Source: Mariannaea sp. PMI_226
Lineage: Eukaryota; Ascomycota; Sordariomycetes; Hypocreales; Nectriaceae
Direction of reading: 5' to 3'
Assembly: GCA_024336345.1 (NCBI GenBank)
Contig: JANFOG010000003.1
Coordinates: 1,556,501 to 1,620,500, forward strand
DNA length: 64,000 nucleotides
Below, one piece after another: positions 1 to 10,089 of this stretch. The stretch's first letter is position 1. Every line of letters begins with the position of its first letter. A program made the position numbers and the translations under genes. A model generated the notes under the pieces. The model did no database searches. It was not told the origin of the DNA and saw only the letters and a list, made by a program, of their open reading frames with translations.

Positions 1-71
1 TAGACACCCGATCTCGGGCTTGCCCTCCGTACATTGTCGTATGGACTTAGAGCCACCTATTTTTAGTGCTC

Positions 72-1501
72 TCAGTGACGAGTGCAGCGATACATGACAC
101 TCTGACCGCCCTGGAGGCGAGCGCTGAGGCCATGGCTGGTCTTGGTGACCGACTTGCCCAAGACGTCCAGGCACTTGTATGAGCCAGAAACTCCAAGGTC
201 CTTCAGAGTAGCGGACACAGTGATGCTCTCCGAAGAGTCAGCATAGTTAGCGAGAACAGCGATGAATTCGCCAGAACGCGAAGGACCAGCGATCCAAGCA
301 TTCTGATCCATCCAGGCATTCTCTCCGGAGCCAGGGTTTCTTGGCTGCATGGGAAAGTTGGCAGTAAACTCAGCCGCAGACAGAGCGTCCTTGTCATTCA
401 GGAGCTTGAGACCTTCTTTTGTGGGCTGCGTCAAGTCATCGCCAATGTTCATCTCAGCTGAGCTTCCAATCCAATGAATAAGGACTGACTTGCGTTGGTC
501 CAGAGTCAATCCGCTCAAGGTCTCGTTGTTAAGGACATACATGGTGTCGAGGTTAGGGTGGCTGCCAATAGTGTCGTAATAAGCGACAGCATCGTTGATC
601 CAGCTCAAATACTCCTTGAGAGTTCGGATCACATTTGACCAAGAAGTGAAGGGAATGCTGTACGTTTGGATATCCTGGTCAACTCTCATAGAGTCGGCAT
701 TAGCACGCCAGATGTCAAAGTAGTGCTTGTCGTGGTGCTCAAGCTTCCAAGAGATGGCCAGAGTGATCTTGCGACCGGATTTCTTAATCGCCTTCTGCCA
801 CATGACGACTTCCTGGCTCTCATCAGGGGGAAGACCGGCATTGTTGTCGTTGGATCCGGGGGTGATAAAATCCAGCTTGACATAGTCAACGCCCCTGGTG
901 CCTCGCGTTAATAACCCAACACGGTCGACGTTTCGTGGCATCAAAAAGAAATAAGAACATACCATTGAGCAAACTGCTTCGCATTGGAGTCGAACCATTT
1001 CTGTGTATCAGGGTGCTCATAGTTGAAGTTGCAGCGGGCAAATGCATAAGACCCATTGCAAATATCCTGGATCTTGGTGTTCGTTCCCGCAATGGTCTTG
1101 TCGAGATCCTTCAAGAAGGCACCAGGAACAACATAGACACCAATCTTCAAGCCCTTTTTGTGAAGATATGTGGCGAAGTTGGGAAGGTCGAACTTCTCTG
1201 GGTCATAGAGAATGCGACCGTGGTCATCGCCATAATCACCAATAGACCAACCCGAATCTAGGCCACAAAGCTTGTAGTTGCTGTGAAGATCGCTTGACAG
1301 ACGATCGCAGATTGGTCGCACGCCCGCCTCGTTGTAGTGATCTCCGTCCAAGTAGCCGCTGGCCTGGATACCCCAGGAATTCCACCCATGGACCGGGTTG
1401 GGCGAGCCGTCGGGGGTTTTACCGATCTGAATCACCTTCAACTTGCTGGCCGAGGCAGTAGCAGCAAGGAGGGCCGAAGTGAACAAAGATAATTGAACCA
1501 T
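72..1501 (-). CDS. Secreted GH27 alpha-galactosidase
   Basis: Two exons (963-1501 and 72-894) joined over a 68-bp intron (895-962, donor GTATGT, acceptor CAG) give 453 residues. The ATG at 1501 was chosen because a typical signal peptide follows directly (MVQLSLFTSALLAATASAS); the open frame reaches further upstream but without a signal. The mature N-terminus has the GH27 hallmark NSWG. The intron falls inside the Trp codon just before GVDYVKLD, where Asp188 is the expected nucleophile. RVDQD near residues 250-254 fits the R-x-S/D-x-D acid/base motif, with Asp254 as the donor. A C-terminal beta domain follows. The family removes alpha-1,6-galactose from galactomannans and raffinose sugars outside the cell. 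Length and motif order are complete. The substrate and paralogue group cannot be told from sequence. Confidence 0.93.
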
Positions 1502-1616
1502 CTTTACCAATGGGAAGGTTGAAACGCTGGCGGTGCGAGGGGAGTACCAAAAGACCCTGCGTTTTTTAGTCTTTACACTTCTGTCCATTCGCAAAAGGTG
1601 ACAGATTCCATCCGCA

Positions 1617-1630
1617 CTTTATATATAGTA
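1617..1630 (-). promoter_or_regulatory. TATA-box-like element of the alpha-galactosidase gene
   Basis: The complementary strand reads TACTATATATAAAG about 120 bp upstream of the chosen alpha-galactosidase ATG. Position and sequence fit a TATA box. No transcription start can be seen. Confidence 0.5.
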
Positions 1631-1872
1631 GCCTATGGCTTCTAAAAGCTTGGAACAACCCCCGTCACCAAACATCGTGAGATCGACCTGCGGGGTTGTG
1701 TCAAAAGTCCTTGAGACGGTCAGCTAAGCAGACCAGGATTGACTCCAATTTACCCACATCGGGGGCCATTCGGTGAAAAACTCGGCAGACGATTTGCGCC
1801 GGTATACGAACCACAAGCTAAAGCAGCCTGACAGGAGCTCTGTTACGGCCGGATGCGCTGGTAGCATAGCAT

Positions 1873-1954
1873 CCCCGCGGGGCCCCGGATGGCCTGGAAG
1901 AGAATGGGGAAATATTCGGGCTCCCAGCTATTAGAACTTGTCGCGGGGCCCCGG
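1873..1954. promoter_or_regulatory. Cluster of CRE1/CreA-like sites
   Basis: Two copies of a GGGGCCCC-containing palindrome lie at 1873-1886 and 1943-1954. Each holds the SYGGRG core bound by the glucose repressor CreA/CRE1 on both strands (GCGGGG at 1877-1882 and 1943-1948, with reverse-strand copies). They are 370-450 bp upstream of the alpha-galactosidase start, and such genes are often under carbon catabolite repression. That this cluster regulates the gene is inference. Confidence 0.4.
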
Positions 1955-2690
1955 ACAGGGAAATGGGGAAATGGGGAAATGCTCGGGGCCAACTTGTACG
2001 GTACAATAAATACCGTCTTGGCAGAAATAAGCGTTAGAAAGATCCCAGCCTCGGACTATTTACATGGGGTTAGTCCTCCGCCCACCTTGACATCTTCAGC
2101 ATCTTCTCCAGTTCCAAACTACTACAGTACTCATGAAAACCCGACCTGTTGGGAGACTACAGAACTTATGCATTGGAATTCGTAATTTATGAGAGTAGAC
2201 TACCCCGAATTCCTTACCCTAGCAGCCGTCCATTTGTGATGTCCGCCTCCTTCGTTTCAGTACTTACTCCAATTCCAGAGCGCAAGTCCATTCATATCAG
2301 ATCACACCATGAAAAATTAATGTTCCTCTACAATACCTAGCTTCGTTTTCGGTTGCGCGTTTACACTAGAAAGTAAATGTATGCCTCTATTTTTTGTATT
2401 TGGCAAAAGGAGTTGCGGTCATTGTGTTCATTGACATGCTCTCAGCTCTCAGCAACACAATGCTGCGTTTGCTGTTACTTGACGCAAGAATCATGCGATG
2501 GCTTCCGCTCGCCAGCCTCGATGCTATTCTACCTATAGTACAGATGTCGTCTTCGTACAAATATACATTCCCCGCTGTTCCCGTGATCACCCCTGCCGCC
2601 ATCGTGCTGTGACTCCTTATAGGCCAGCCCTGTCCAGATCGTACACACACACACACACACACATTCTTCACAAACATAAAGAACTCGAAA

Positions 2691-3778
2691 TCAGCGTCTG
2701 TCCTTCTTCTCGTGGCTGTCCCAGCCAGCACGCTTGGCCTGTTCTCGACGAATCCAATCCTGTTCCTCTAGATACCGTTCCATCGTCGTCACAGGGACAG
2801 TGCCCCATATCCGCCATTGTGAAGACTGATACGTCTTGTTGCTGACCTGACGTGAGAGCACCACATGCTCAACCTTCTGCTGGATCTTGGTGCTTCCCTG
2901 GATCAACTCGCCCGTTGATGCCTTGTGCCGCGTAACCTTCTGTGTCGAGAGGATGGCCACGACGGCCTGCTCGGTGTACATCTCGTTGTCGTTCGGGTTT
3001 ACGTTGTGCACCTGGTGAGCTACAACGCGTGGGTAGAAGAGACCCTTGTCGAAACTCATGACTTCGAATTTGGTGATTTCGTTGGCTGGTCGGCGGTCGA
3101 TAGCAGCAATGAGCTTCTTGCCAAAGTTGCCCAGGCAGAGCTGGTTGATTACACGCTTATCACCTGCGGCAAAACCACTGAGCATGTCAACATACATGGC
3201 CTTGGCTGTAGGCGCAATCTTTCCGCGGGCCGCCTTCCACTTCGGTCGGGTTGTCCAGTCAGGCATGGATTGAAGTTTAAACTGTAGAACCGAGAGAAAT
3301 TCGACTCCCCATTGGAATATACGGTACCATTGGTACCGGAGAAACTCAGCGGGGTTGGATGGGTATTGTGAGATAGGAAGGGATACAAAGGTGCCTGAAG
3401 ATGGAAAATACGTTAGCAGATATATTCTCAATAATTAAGCCGCATCGAGCAGCCTTCATGTTAATTCAATTGATTGAATTGATCTAATTAACACCCCCAC
3501 TCACCAGGAAATACTGGGCCGCCACCAGATCGAAAGTATTCATCGTTTGCCTTCTTCTGGATTTGTGTCATCGTCTCCATGTCGGTCTTTTTGGAGCCTT
3601 CACGAGCCATCTTCTCCATTTCTCGAGTCATCTTGCCCATTGAAGGCATAGAAAATGCCCTCACGAATTGGATACGGGCGGTGCCCTGGATACATGGGCG
3701 AAGAGCCAGCGCGGACGAAGCGCGGGCGCCAGGGCGCAGGAGACGGGCGGCGGACATTGTGATGGACGGCAGGGCCAC
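2691..3778 (-). CDS. Mba1/MRPL45-like mitochondrial inner-membrane ribosome receptor
   Basis: Exons 3505-3778 and 2691-3394, separated by a 110-bp intron (3395-3504), give 325 residues. The N-terminus is Ser/Arg/Ala-rich without acids (SAARLLRPGARASSALALR), a typical mitochondrial presequence. A Lys/Glu-rich helix (MTREMEKMAREGSKK) follows. The C-terminal half has the Tim44/Mba1/MRPL45-like pattern, including WKAARGKIAPTAKAMY and a run ending in SQWRIWGTV. Yeast Mba1 docks mitochondrial ribosomes at the inner membrane for co-translational insertion. Animal MRPL45 is a ribosomal subunit of the same fold. The family call rests on overall pattern, not on a catalytic signature. An internal Met at 3757 (MSAARLL) is an alternative start. 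Confidence 0.75.
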
Positions 3779-4364
3779 GGCGATGAGATCGAATTGGCCG
3801 TATACAAAAGGACAGTTCTGGTCCGAATTACCGGCGTCACAAGGGCCTTGTCGAGCTTCCGAGCTGGAGCCTCCTTCTCATGATGGCAATTGCGGGAAGA
3901 ATTTCTGAAGCCGAATGATTTTCGATTAGCGGGTTAATGATGTTCCGTTTGTTCCTGGCACATGGCTTTTTTTATCCAAATTTGGCACCTCTGGCTGTGA
4001 CAAAAAAGCTACGAATTATCTCTGCATGAGTCAGCGGTAGCCTGACCTTTTATTTAGTCGCCTTCATGGTGGGGTATCGTACTTGCCGCATTTTGGTACA
4101 GGGTGCCATGTGCCAGATTGAGTACCTTGAGAAATGATTCGCTTTGAGAAGTTCCATCAACCATCTTCACAAAACGTCATATCTCCAGCTGGCAGAGCAA
4201 CTAACAATTTGCCTAGCACCCCTCCTAAAACCTCATGCGAATAGCACACTGGTGAGCCAATCCGGCTCCATGACGGAGAATTTGCCCAAACTTGACCCCC
4301 GTTCTAGACCACTAGTTGTCTCCGGGGCCTTCCTACTCTCTCTCCCTCTCCCCTTCTGCCCGTC
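3779..4364. promoter_or_regulatory. Divergent intergenic region, mba1-like / CIA30
   Basis: This 586-bp segment separates two divergently transcribed genes for mitochondrial proteins and must hold both promoters. There is a pyrimidine-rich stretch just upstream of the CIA30 start (about 4330-4360), common before fungal start sites. No specific factor site is claimed. Confidence 0.5.
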
Positions 4365-5229
4365 ATGAAGGCTTCACAGCTTCTCCTCTCCAAGGGTTTC
4401 CTTGGTCGGAGCATGGAAGAGCTGAAGCGCAGAACGCAAATTGGTAAGCACCTAAAAGACTTCTCCCTTTTCTGGTCGCTAACATGACCCAGCTGTGAGC
4501 TTTGAAGCGATCAAGGGCGCTTCAGCTCCTCGGCCTCTTTACGACTTCAACACTCCTGAAACCGTTCGAGACTGTATCCGAATGTCTGACAGGTCCATCG
4601 GTGGCTTCTCCGAGAGCAACTTTGACCTGATCACATCTGACAAAAGTGCGAATGATGTCTCGCACTCGCCCTCTACGAAATTCTCCTCCAGCTCCGCCTC
4701 TGGGGCTCCTTCATCCTACGCTCGTTTCCACGGAACTATCTCAACTCGCCTACCCACCTCTCGTCCAGACGTCCAAAGAACCGGCTTCGCCGGCTTCCGT
4801 ACTCCCGACCAACGCCCCACCATGTTCGGCCGCGCTGTATGGGACATCGACCCATACGCCTACCTCGCCCTGCGCATCCGATCCGATGGCCGCGCCTACC
4901 TGATCAACGTCCAGACAGAGAGTGTCGAGCCCTCTGACCTGCACCAACACCGCCTGTTTGCCAAGCGGCCTGGCGAGTGGGAGACGGTGATGGTGAAATG
5001 GAACGATATGGTGCGCACCAATCACGGTTTCGTCGTAGAACCACAGACCGAGATGCTCCGCCAGAGAGTTCTGACTGTCGGCATCGGCTTGACAGACAGA
5101 ACGGAAGGGCCTTTTGAGCTGTGTATTGAAAGAGTGTGGGCCACAAATGATCCGAGCGAGGCTGAGCCTACTGAGCATTCGGACTTAGGCGAGCTGAGGA
5201 ACCGCAAAGGGGAAAGGATTCGGTGGTAG
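4365..5229 (+). CDS. CIA30 / NDUFAF1-type complex I assembly factor
   Basis: Exon 1 (4365-4443) encodes a short N-terminus starting MKASQLLLSKGFLGRS. A 49-bp intron (4444-4492, GTAAGC...CCCAG) follows, then exon 2 (4493-5229); total 271 residues. The start is the only ATG that splices in frame into the conserved LYDFNTPETVRDC motif typical of the CIA30 domain (complex I intermediate-associated protein 30). The domain fills residues 35-250, including SFSESNFD-like and GFAGFRTPD segments and the C-terminal VGIGLTDRTEGPFELCIE strand. The family helps assemble the membrane arm of mitochondrial NADH dehydrogenase. CIA30 is a recurrent neighbour of the MAT locus in Pezizomycotina, which agrees with its place here. 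Confidence 0.88.
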
Positions 5230-5481
5230 TAAAATAAGGATTTGGCAGCTTTTTAGTATTTGTCACTTTGGCGTACGCAAAGGTGTTGGGGATATGATAT
5301 CAAGGTTGTCATGAAAATGTATACTGATTAAACTGGTGCTTGCGGTGAAGAGCAACCATCTAGACTTGTTGAGCACCTACCGCCGCGCCCCTGTATAAAA
5401 TAAAGCAGAACTTCGGAAGGCTTCAACGCCACGCTCATCATCCGTCCGACCTTTGTATTTATGGTATTCATCCATCATGAT

Positions 5482-7945
5482 TCATTCATCTCCAAGGCGG
5501 TAAGCGTCGGCCTTCTCCTGCAATTGTAGGTATGTGGCTGCACAGTCGGCAGCCAACTTCTTATCCCCAGATAGCTTCATAATCATGGCTTTTTTGGCCA
5601 TCAATTGGCACTGTTGTTTGATGTCTTCGAGACGGGAATAATAGGTAAACGCCTTCTGCACGGCGTCGAGGGCCTCAGTCATGTACTTACCGCGCTCTTT
5701 CGACTTGGGTGCCTGTTGTCCAGCAAGACCCATTTTAGCGTCGATGAGGAGAGTGTACAGCTGGGCTGTGATGGAGACTCCATCCGATTCGAGAGACCGC
5801 GGGATGACGGTCAGCAGAAGATGGGATGCCGCCTCGAACTCACCCAGTGATACAAGCACATTGGCGATGGCGCCAACAGCTTGCCAGAGCGAAGGAATGA
5901 TGCGTGTTCTCCAAGCAATGCTGGCCGCTCGCATGGCGGTGGTAAAGCCCCGAAGTGGTCGTCCGCACCTGTCTAGGAGCGCCGCCTTCAGTAACAGCAG
6001 CCTGACCCGATAGGCGACGTCCTTCTTGTCCTCTCGCAATCTCGTCATCATAGCATCGATCTTTGCAGTGGCTGCTTGGAGATCGCCACGGCGCGTCAGA
6101 TAGTCAATGTGAAGTGTATCGAAAGTAAACGTGATTTCAGGCTCCAAATCATCATTATTGGATTGCATGACCAGGGAAACCAGCCCCTCTGCTCGCTCAA
6201 GATCGTCATGAACCAAACATCTTCTCAGTTGAATGATGTTGCGATACTTGTGCCAGTATTGCCTAGGCATCCACGACCTCATTGAGTTCTCATCTAAGGA
6301 CTCCAGTGTCTTTAAGGCTTCGTCATATTTTCCACAGCTCATGAGCTGCATCGCAATGCGACTACTCACCTTGAGCTCGTCGTCAAAGATGCAATATCCT
6401 ACATGACACTGCAGAAAGATGTCGTTCATCATGTTGCCCAGTGTCGAAACTCCCAGCCGGTCCCAAAGAGCGGACAACATGGACAGCTGCGAGCCGAACA
6501 TATTCTTGAGATTATTCTCAACAATGACTTGCGAGCTCCGGAACACGTACTCCCACGCCGTTGCCACACTGTCGCCGGAAACCAGGCCGAGGTTGGCTTC
6601 GCTGAGAAGCACAGAACTCCAGAGCGTCCACATGCCCGTCTCCTTGGCCTTGACGCGCAGGAACGCGAGACTATCCTTACCAGTCCCGAGCAAGCTTTGT
6701 GACTCTAGATGACGAACCAGGGACGGATGAGCTCGACCAAAGTGAAACAACCAGTTCAACGCAAAGTTGAGGCAGGTCATGTCATTGTTCTCTCTTGCCG
6801 TCGTGACCGTTTCAAGCATCGAGGTTACGGCATCCTTATAGCAGCCAAAGTCAGCTTGTAACACGGCCAGGTTCATCAAGGCGTATTGGTAGAATAGGCG
6901 GTCTCTGTTCTGCATCGTGTAATCGAAATACTGGTGAAGGGAATCGAAGGCTGTGGGGTAATCGCCTGCTCTCCAGGCGTCAAGGAAGCTGGCCTTAGTT
7001 AGCGCTAGATTATGCAGTCGCCGTTATATCCGTCAACGAACCAGAGGTAATGTGTGAGACTGGGAATTATATGGCTGTCATTTAACAGGTCATGGAATTG
7101 ATGCCGGATCTCCAGTGGTACTCTATTTCCATATTCTGAGACCTGTTAGGTTTGAATCGCATTGCAAAAAATATCTCGAACTTACTCTGCATCTGCGCAA
7201 TCTGGAACTCTAGAAGAATCTCAATGTCATCGGTGGTGACAGGTAATGTGCTCGTTCTGTCTCCTTCGAGTATGTCACCGTACACCACCGATACTAGATC
7301 CATGGTCCCCTTCCGTTCCCATCCCTCTTTCTCGCCAAGGAGTACGACGTTGTCAAAGCTCAGGCGCTCAAATCCCGGGATCTTGCGCTTTAAATAATTG
7401 GCTGTAGGTTGTCGATATCGGACGAAGCTTTTCCACAGCTCTGCGCCATCATGAAACTGAAGCCGCTGATACTCCAGACATGCTCTGCGGATGAAGAGGC
7501 CAAGCGGCGACCCTGGTGATAATTTGATACCCTCTTCTTCTGTGAGTTCGCCCATTTCCGCCAGTCTATCCCTCTCCTCTTTCGTCCAAGCGAGGACATG
7601 GGGCAAATTCTCGAAAAATGTCTTGAAGGCGTGTAGCGAGTTGACGTCCCAAAGCTTTGTAAGGAACTCATCCCATAATGTTCGACCAGGCGCGCCCGCG
7701 TGAAACGGCCGGCCCCCCAGTAGCTTCTCGAAATCCTTGATGGTGATGATTAGGCCAACCGTTCGCTCGGCCTTGCTCCACCTTGACGTTTGATCTGCCG
7801 AATTCTCGGTAGGGGAACGCTCCATGAGGTGAGAAATAACGAAGGAGAGCACTGGCAAGGTGGCCTCACTGGGCACATTGCCTTCTGTGTAGAGCTCCAC
7901 AAGCACAAGCAGGCAGGCCTTTGCCGGGTTCAAATAACGCGACAT
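5482..7945 (-). CDS. apc5: Anaphase-promoting complex subunit 5 (Apc5)
   Basis: Three exons (7186-7945, 7042-7135, 5482-6988) give 786 residues. Intron 1 is 50 bp (7136-7185). Intron 2 is 53 bp (6989-7041) with the less common donor GTTCGT and a GCTAAC branch point 10 nt before the acceptor. The 94-nt middle exon was recognised because only one frame gives the Apc5-like run EIRHQFHDLLNDSHIIPSL, and it restores phase on both sides. The N-terminus (YLNPAKACLLVLVELYTEG) and the TPR segment around YFDYTMQNRDRLFYQYALMN are characteristic of ANAPC5. Further TPR-like helices follow to the end. Apc5 is a scaffold subunit of the APC/C ubiquitin ligase in the nucleus. It lies on the apn2/cox13 side of MAT, as in many relatives. 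Confidence 0.92.
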
Positions 7946-8759
7946 CTTTATTGGGCTTCAGTATACCCAATTTCCACTTTTGTATGGACCAAAGTCCTGC
8001 AGCAGACGACGGTCTATATGATAACCGACTCAGCTCATTTGATATGGTTATCAGCGACTGTGACGGGATCAATACGCGTTCCCGGCGCTTTGCCGGCGAT
8101 GAAACCCTCGAAAACAGAATACGGAAAATCCAGACTTCCAGAACTATAAATCTTCTTCGTTCAAATAAGGGAGCTGAGAAATAAGCAGCGGAGATGGATA
8201 AAAAAAAAAAAAAGGAAAGGAAAGGAAAGGAAACAGGGAAAAAGAAGGAGTTATTGACAGTGAACGGAGAGTTTTATCAGACGTTCAATAGCAATCAAGT
8301 TCAGAGCGTTCTTGCAGTCTAAAACTGAACAATACAGTGAGATAGCCCTTCCAGCCGGCGTTACCTCGGCAAATCTCCGGTATGACACAACATCACCTTA
8401 GCTCCCTTACACACCAAAATGATATCAGAACAAACTGGTATTGCCCAACAGTATAGAGCAGCTTGTATTCTCAATTGCAACAGTTCGAGTATCGAGGCCC
8501 ATTTGGAAAACTGCTGAGGAACAGGATCTGTACGTGGTTGCAGAATTACTGCCTATCCAGCAGCCCCGAATCACATCAATCTCACAAGCTTCTAAGCGAA
8601 AGCCTAACATTTCCCCTCATCAAAAATTACATGCATCATCGAAAGTATAGTTGCAACAACACAAATTAGTCAATTCGAGTCTAGGAAACATGTACAATGT
8701 GCCTCGCGAGGTAGCGGTCCATCAATTGTCAGGCGCGTAGCCCAAGTCATACTTCCAGC
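7946..8759. other. Intergenic, apc5 promoter and cox13 3' side
   Basis: It holds an A12-14 tract followed by four GGAAA repeats (8198-8233), which look like simple sequence. Small open frames lack recognisable similarity. Confidence 0.6.
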
Positions 8760-9517
8760 TTAGGCAACCTTGTTGGGGTTGTGGTAGTTGACCTTGTCGT
8801 TCCAGCTAGAAGAAAATTATTAGCAATCATGTACGTCGAGAGGGCGTCGTCGATTTGAGCGACGGATCGGAATAGCTTCGAGTCGCTCGACGACTATGGA
8901 GGGAAACTTACAAGAGAGTCTATTATGCCATTAGAAGCTTATCATACAATCAATTGGGTTGGGTATGTCAACTCACCTTGTCACCATCACCCCATTGGTA
9001 GTTCTTGGTTCGGATGTTCTGGTAAGGATACTCAGTGCGCTCCTCCAGAGGAGGCATGTGGCTCCAGTGGTCCCAATGCTCGTTCCACAGCCAGTAGGCG
9101 TTGGCACCAGCAATTGCGAGGGCAGGGATAACACCGCTTTATTCATGTTAGCAATATTCAATTGTGTCCACGGCCGTGGGGTTGATAGAGGTGGTCCTGG
9201 AACCTCCAGTCGTCCGAGTGCCCGAAATCGACGCAGGTAGGTAATTCACTCAATGGTGGTAGGGGTACGCACTAAGAAATCTTCTTCCAGAGCTCTGCGC
9301 ATCATTAGTAGTGAACTCAATGGAATCAATTGGGCTCTCTGAGCTCTAAAGTCTTCATCTACTCACCAGTAGTTCCTCGGGCGTGTTCCTTGATGTGCTC
9401 ACGTTCCTTGACGAAGGCGTTGTCGGTAGCAGAGCTGGCGAGACGGCGCTGAGCAGGAGCGCGGAGCTGCGCAGCGAAGCGCGGGACGGTGCGGGCAATC
9501 TGTCGGGCAGCAGACAT
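8760..9517 (-). CDS. cox13: Cytochrome c oxidase subunit 6A (Cox13)
   Basis: Five exons: 9367-9517, 9273-9294 (22 nt), 8977-9136, 8912-8919 (8 nt) and 8760-8805; product 128 residues. Introns are 72, 136, 57 and 106 bp, all GT-AG. The joined protein has a mitochondrial presequence (MSAARQIARTVPRFAAQLR). It continues through LWKKISY, one membrane helix (IPALAIAGANAYWLW), the subunit VIa signature NEHWDHW, and a C-terminus DKTLFWNDKVNYHNPN. The 8-nt microexon supplies Thr, Leu and part of Phe in that last motif; without it the conserved LFW cannot be made. The subunit sits in complex IV of the inner membrane. It lies head-to-head with apn2, the usual arrangement at MAT. Confidence 0.95.
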
Positions 9518-10089
9518 GGCGGGCGAGGTTGATCGTGGAGGTATTAAGAGAGAGCAGCAAGTTTGTGAGATCAGGTCATTCTGAATTGAGGTCGGCTAGA
9601 ACCGCCGATCAATGACACCTTAATTATGAGGCACTAATTTCTTTATCCTGTGATCCATAAACACGTGACCTCGTGCCATCCGCGCGAAACTCTTTGAAGG
9701 CAGCCTCGCGAGCGGGGCGCGAACGTCATTCAAGTCTGCAACGACCTTGAGTCCTTGAAAGCGCATTTACGCGCGCAGGTTTGGAATGTGAGACGTAGAA
9801 TCGGCTTGCATGAACAACTGCTTTCTTTCGCGCGGGTAAAGAGCCGAATAAAAAGCCTTATTGGCCTCTTTTCTCCTGCCAATGCCTCAGTCCCGTCTTA
9901 GGGCTAAGTTCTCTTGTGCTTCATAAGGCACAGCCTCGACACACTCGTCTACCAACTTCGCGATCTCCCTCTTCAACCACGAAATCTCCCTTTGAAATGA
10001 GGTGTGAAAAGTCAGGGAATTGCTCTGTTATGTTTTTGCATCTGTATCAGCCTCGCCTTGTGTAGAGAACCACAGTCCACTAAGTCGCG
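9518..10089. promoter_or_regulatory. Divergent promoter region cox13 / apn2
   Basis: A 572-bp segment between two divergent start codons. It holds several GCGCG-rich stretches (9690-9840) and pyrimidine tracts near the apn2 start. No defined factor site is claimed. Confidence 0.5.

Larger units (their letters stand above)
1502..2690. other. Intergenic, alpha-galactosidase promoter and mba1-like 3' side
   Basis: Apart from the TATA-like and CRE1-like sites, I see an (AC)n microsatellite at 2643-2663 and short GGGGAAAT repeats at 1960-1982. Small open frames here have no recognisable product. Confidence 0.6.

Noticed and set aside
7082..7185. Read-through of apc5 exon 1 to the stop near 7082
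   Set aside because: The alternative frame in this stretch, reached by a 50-bp intron, encodes a clear Apc5-like segment and restores the phase.
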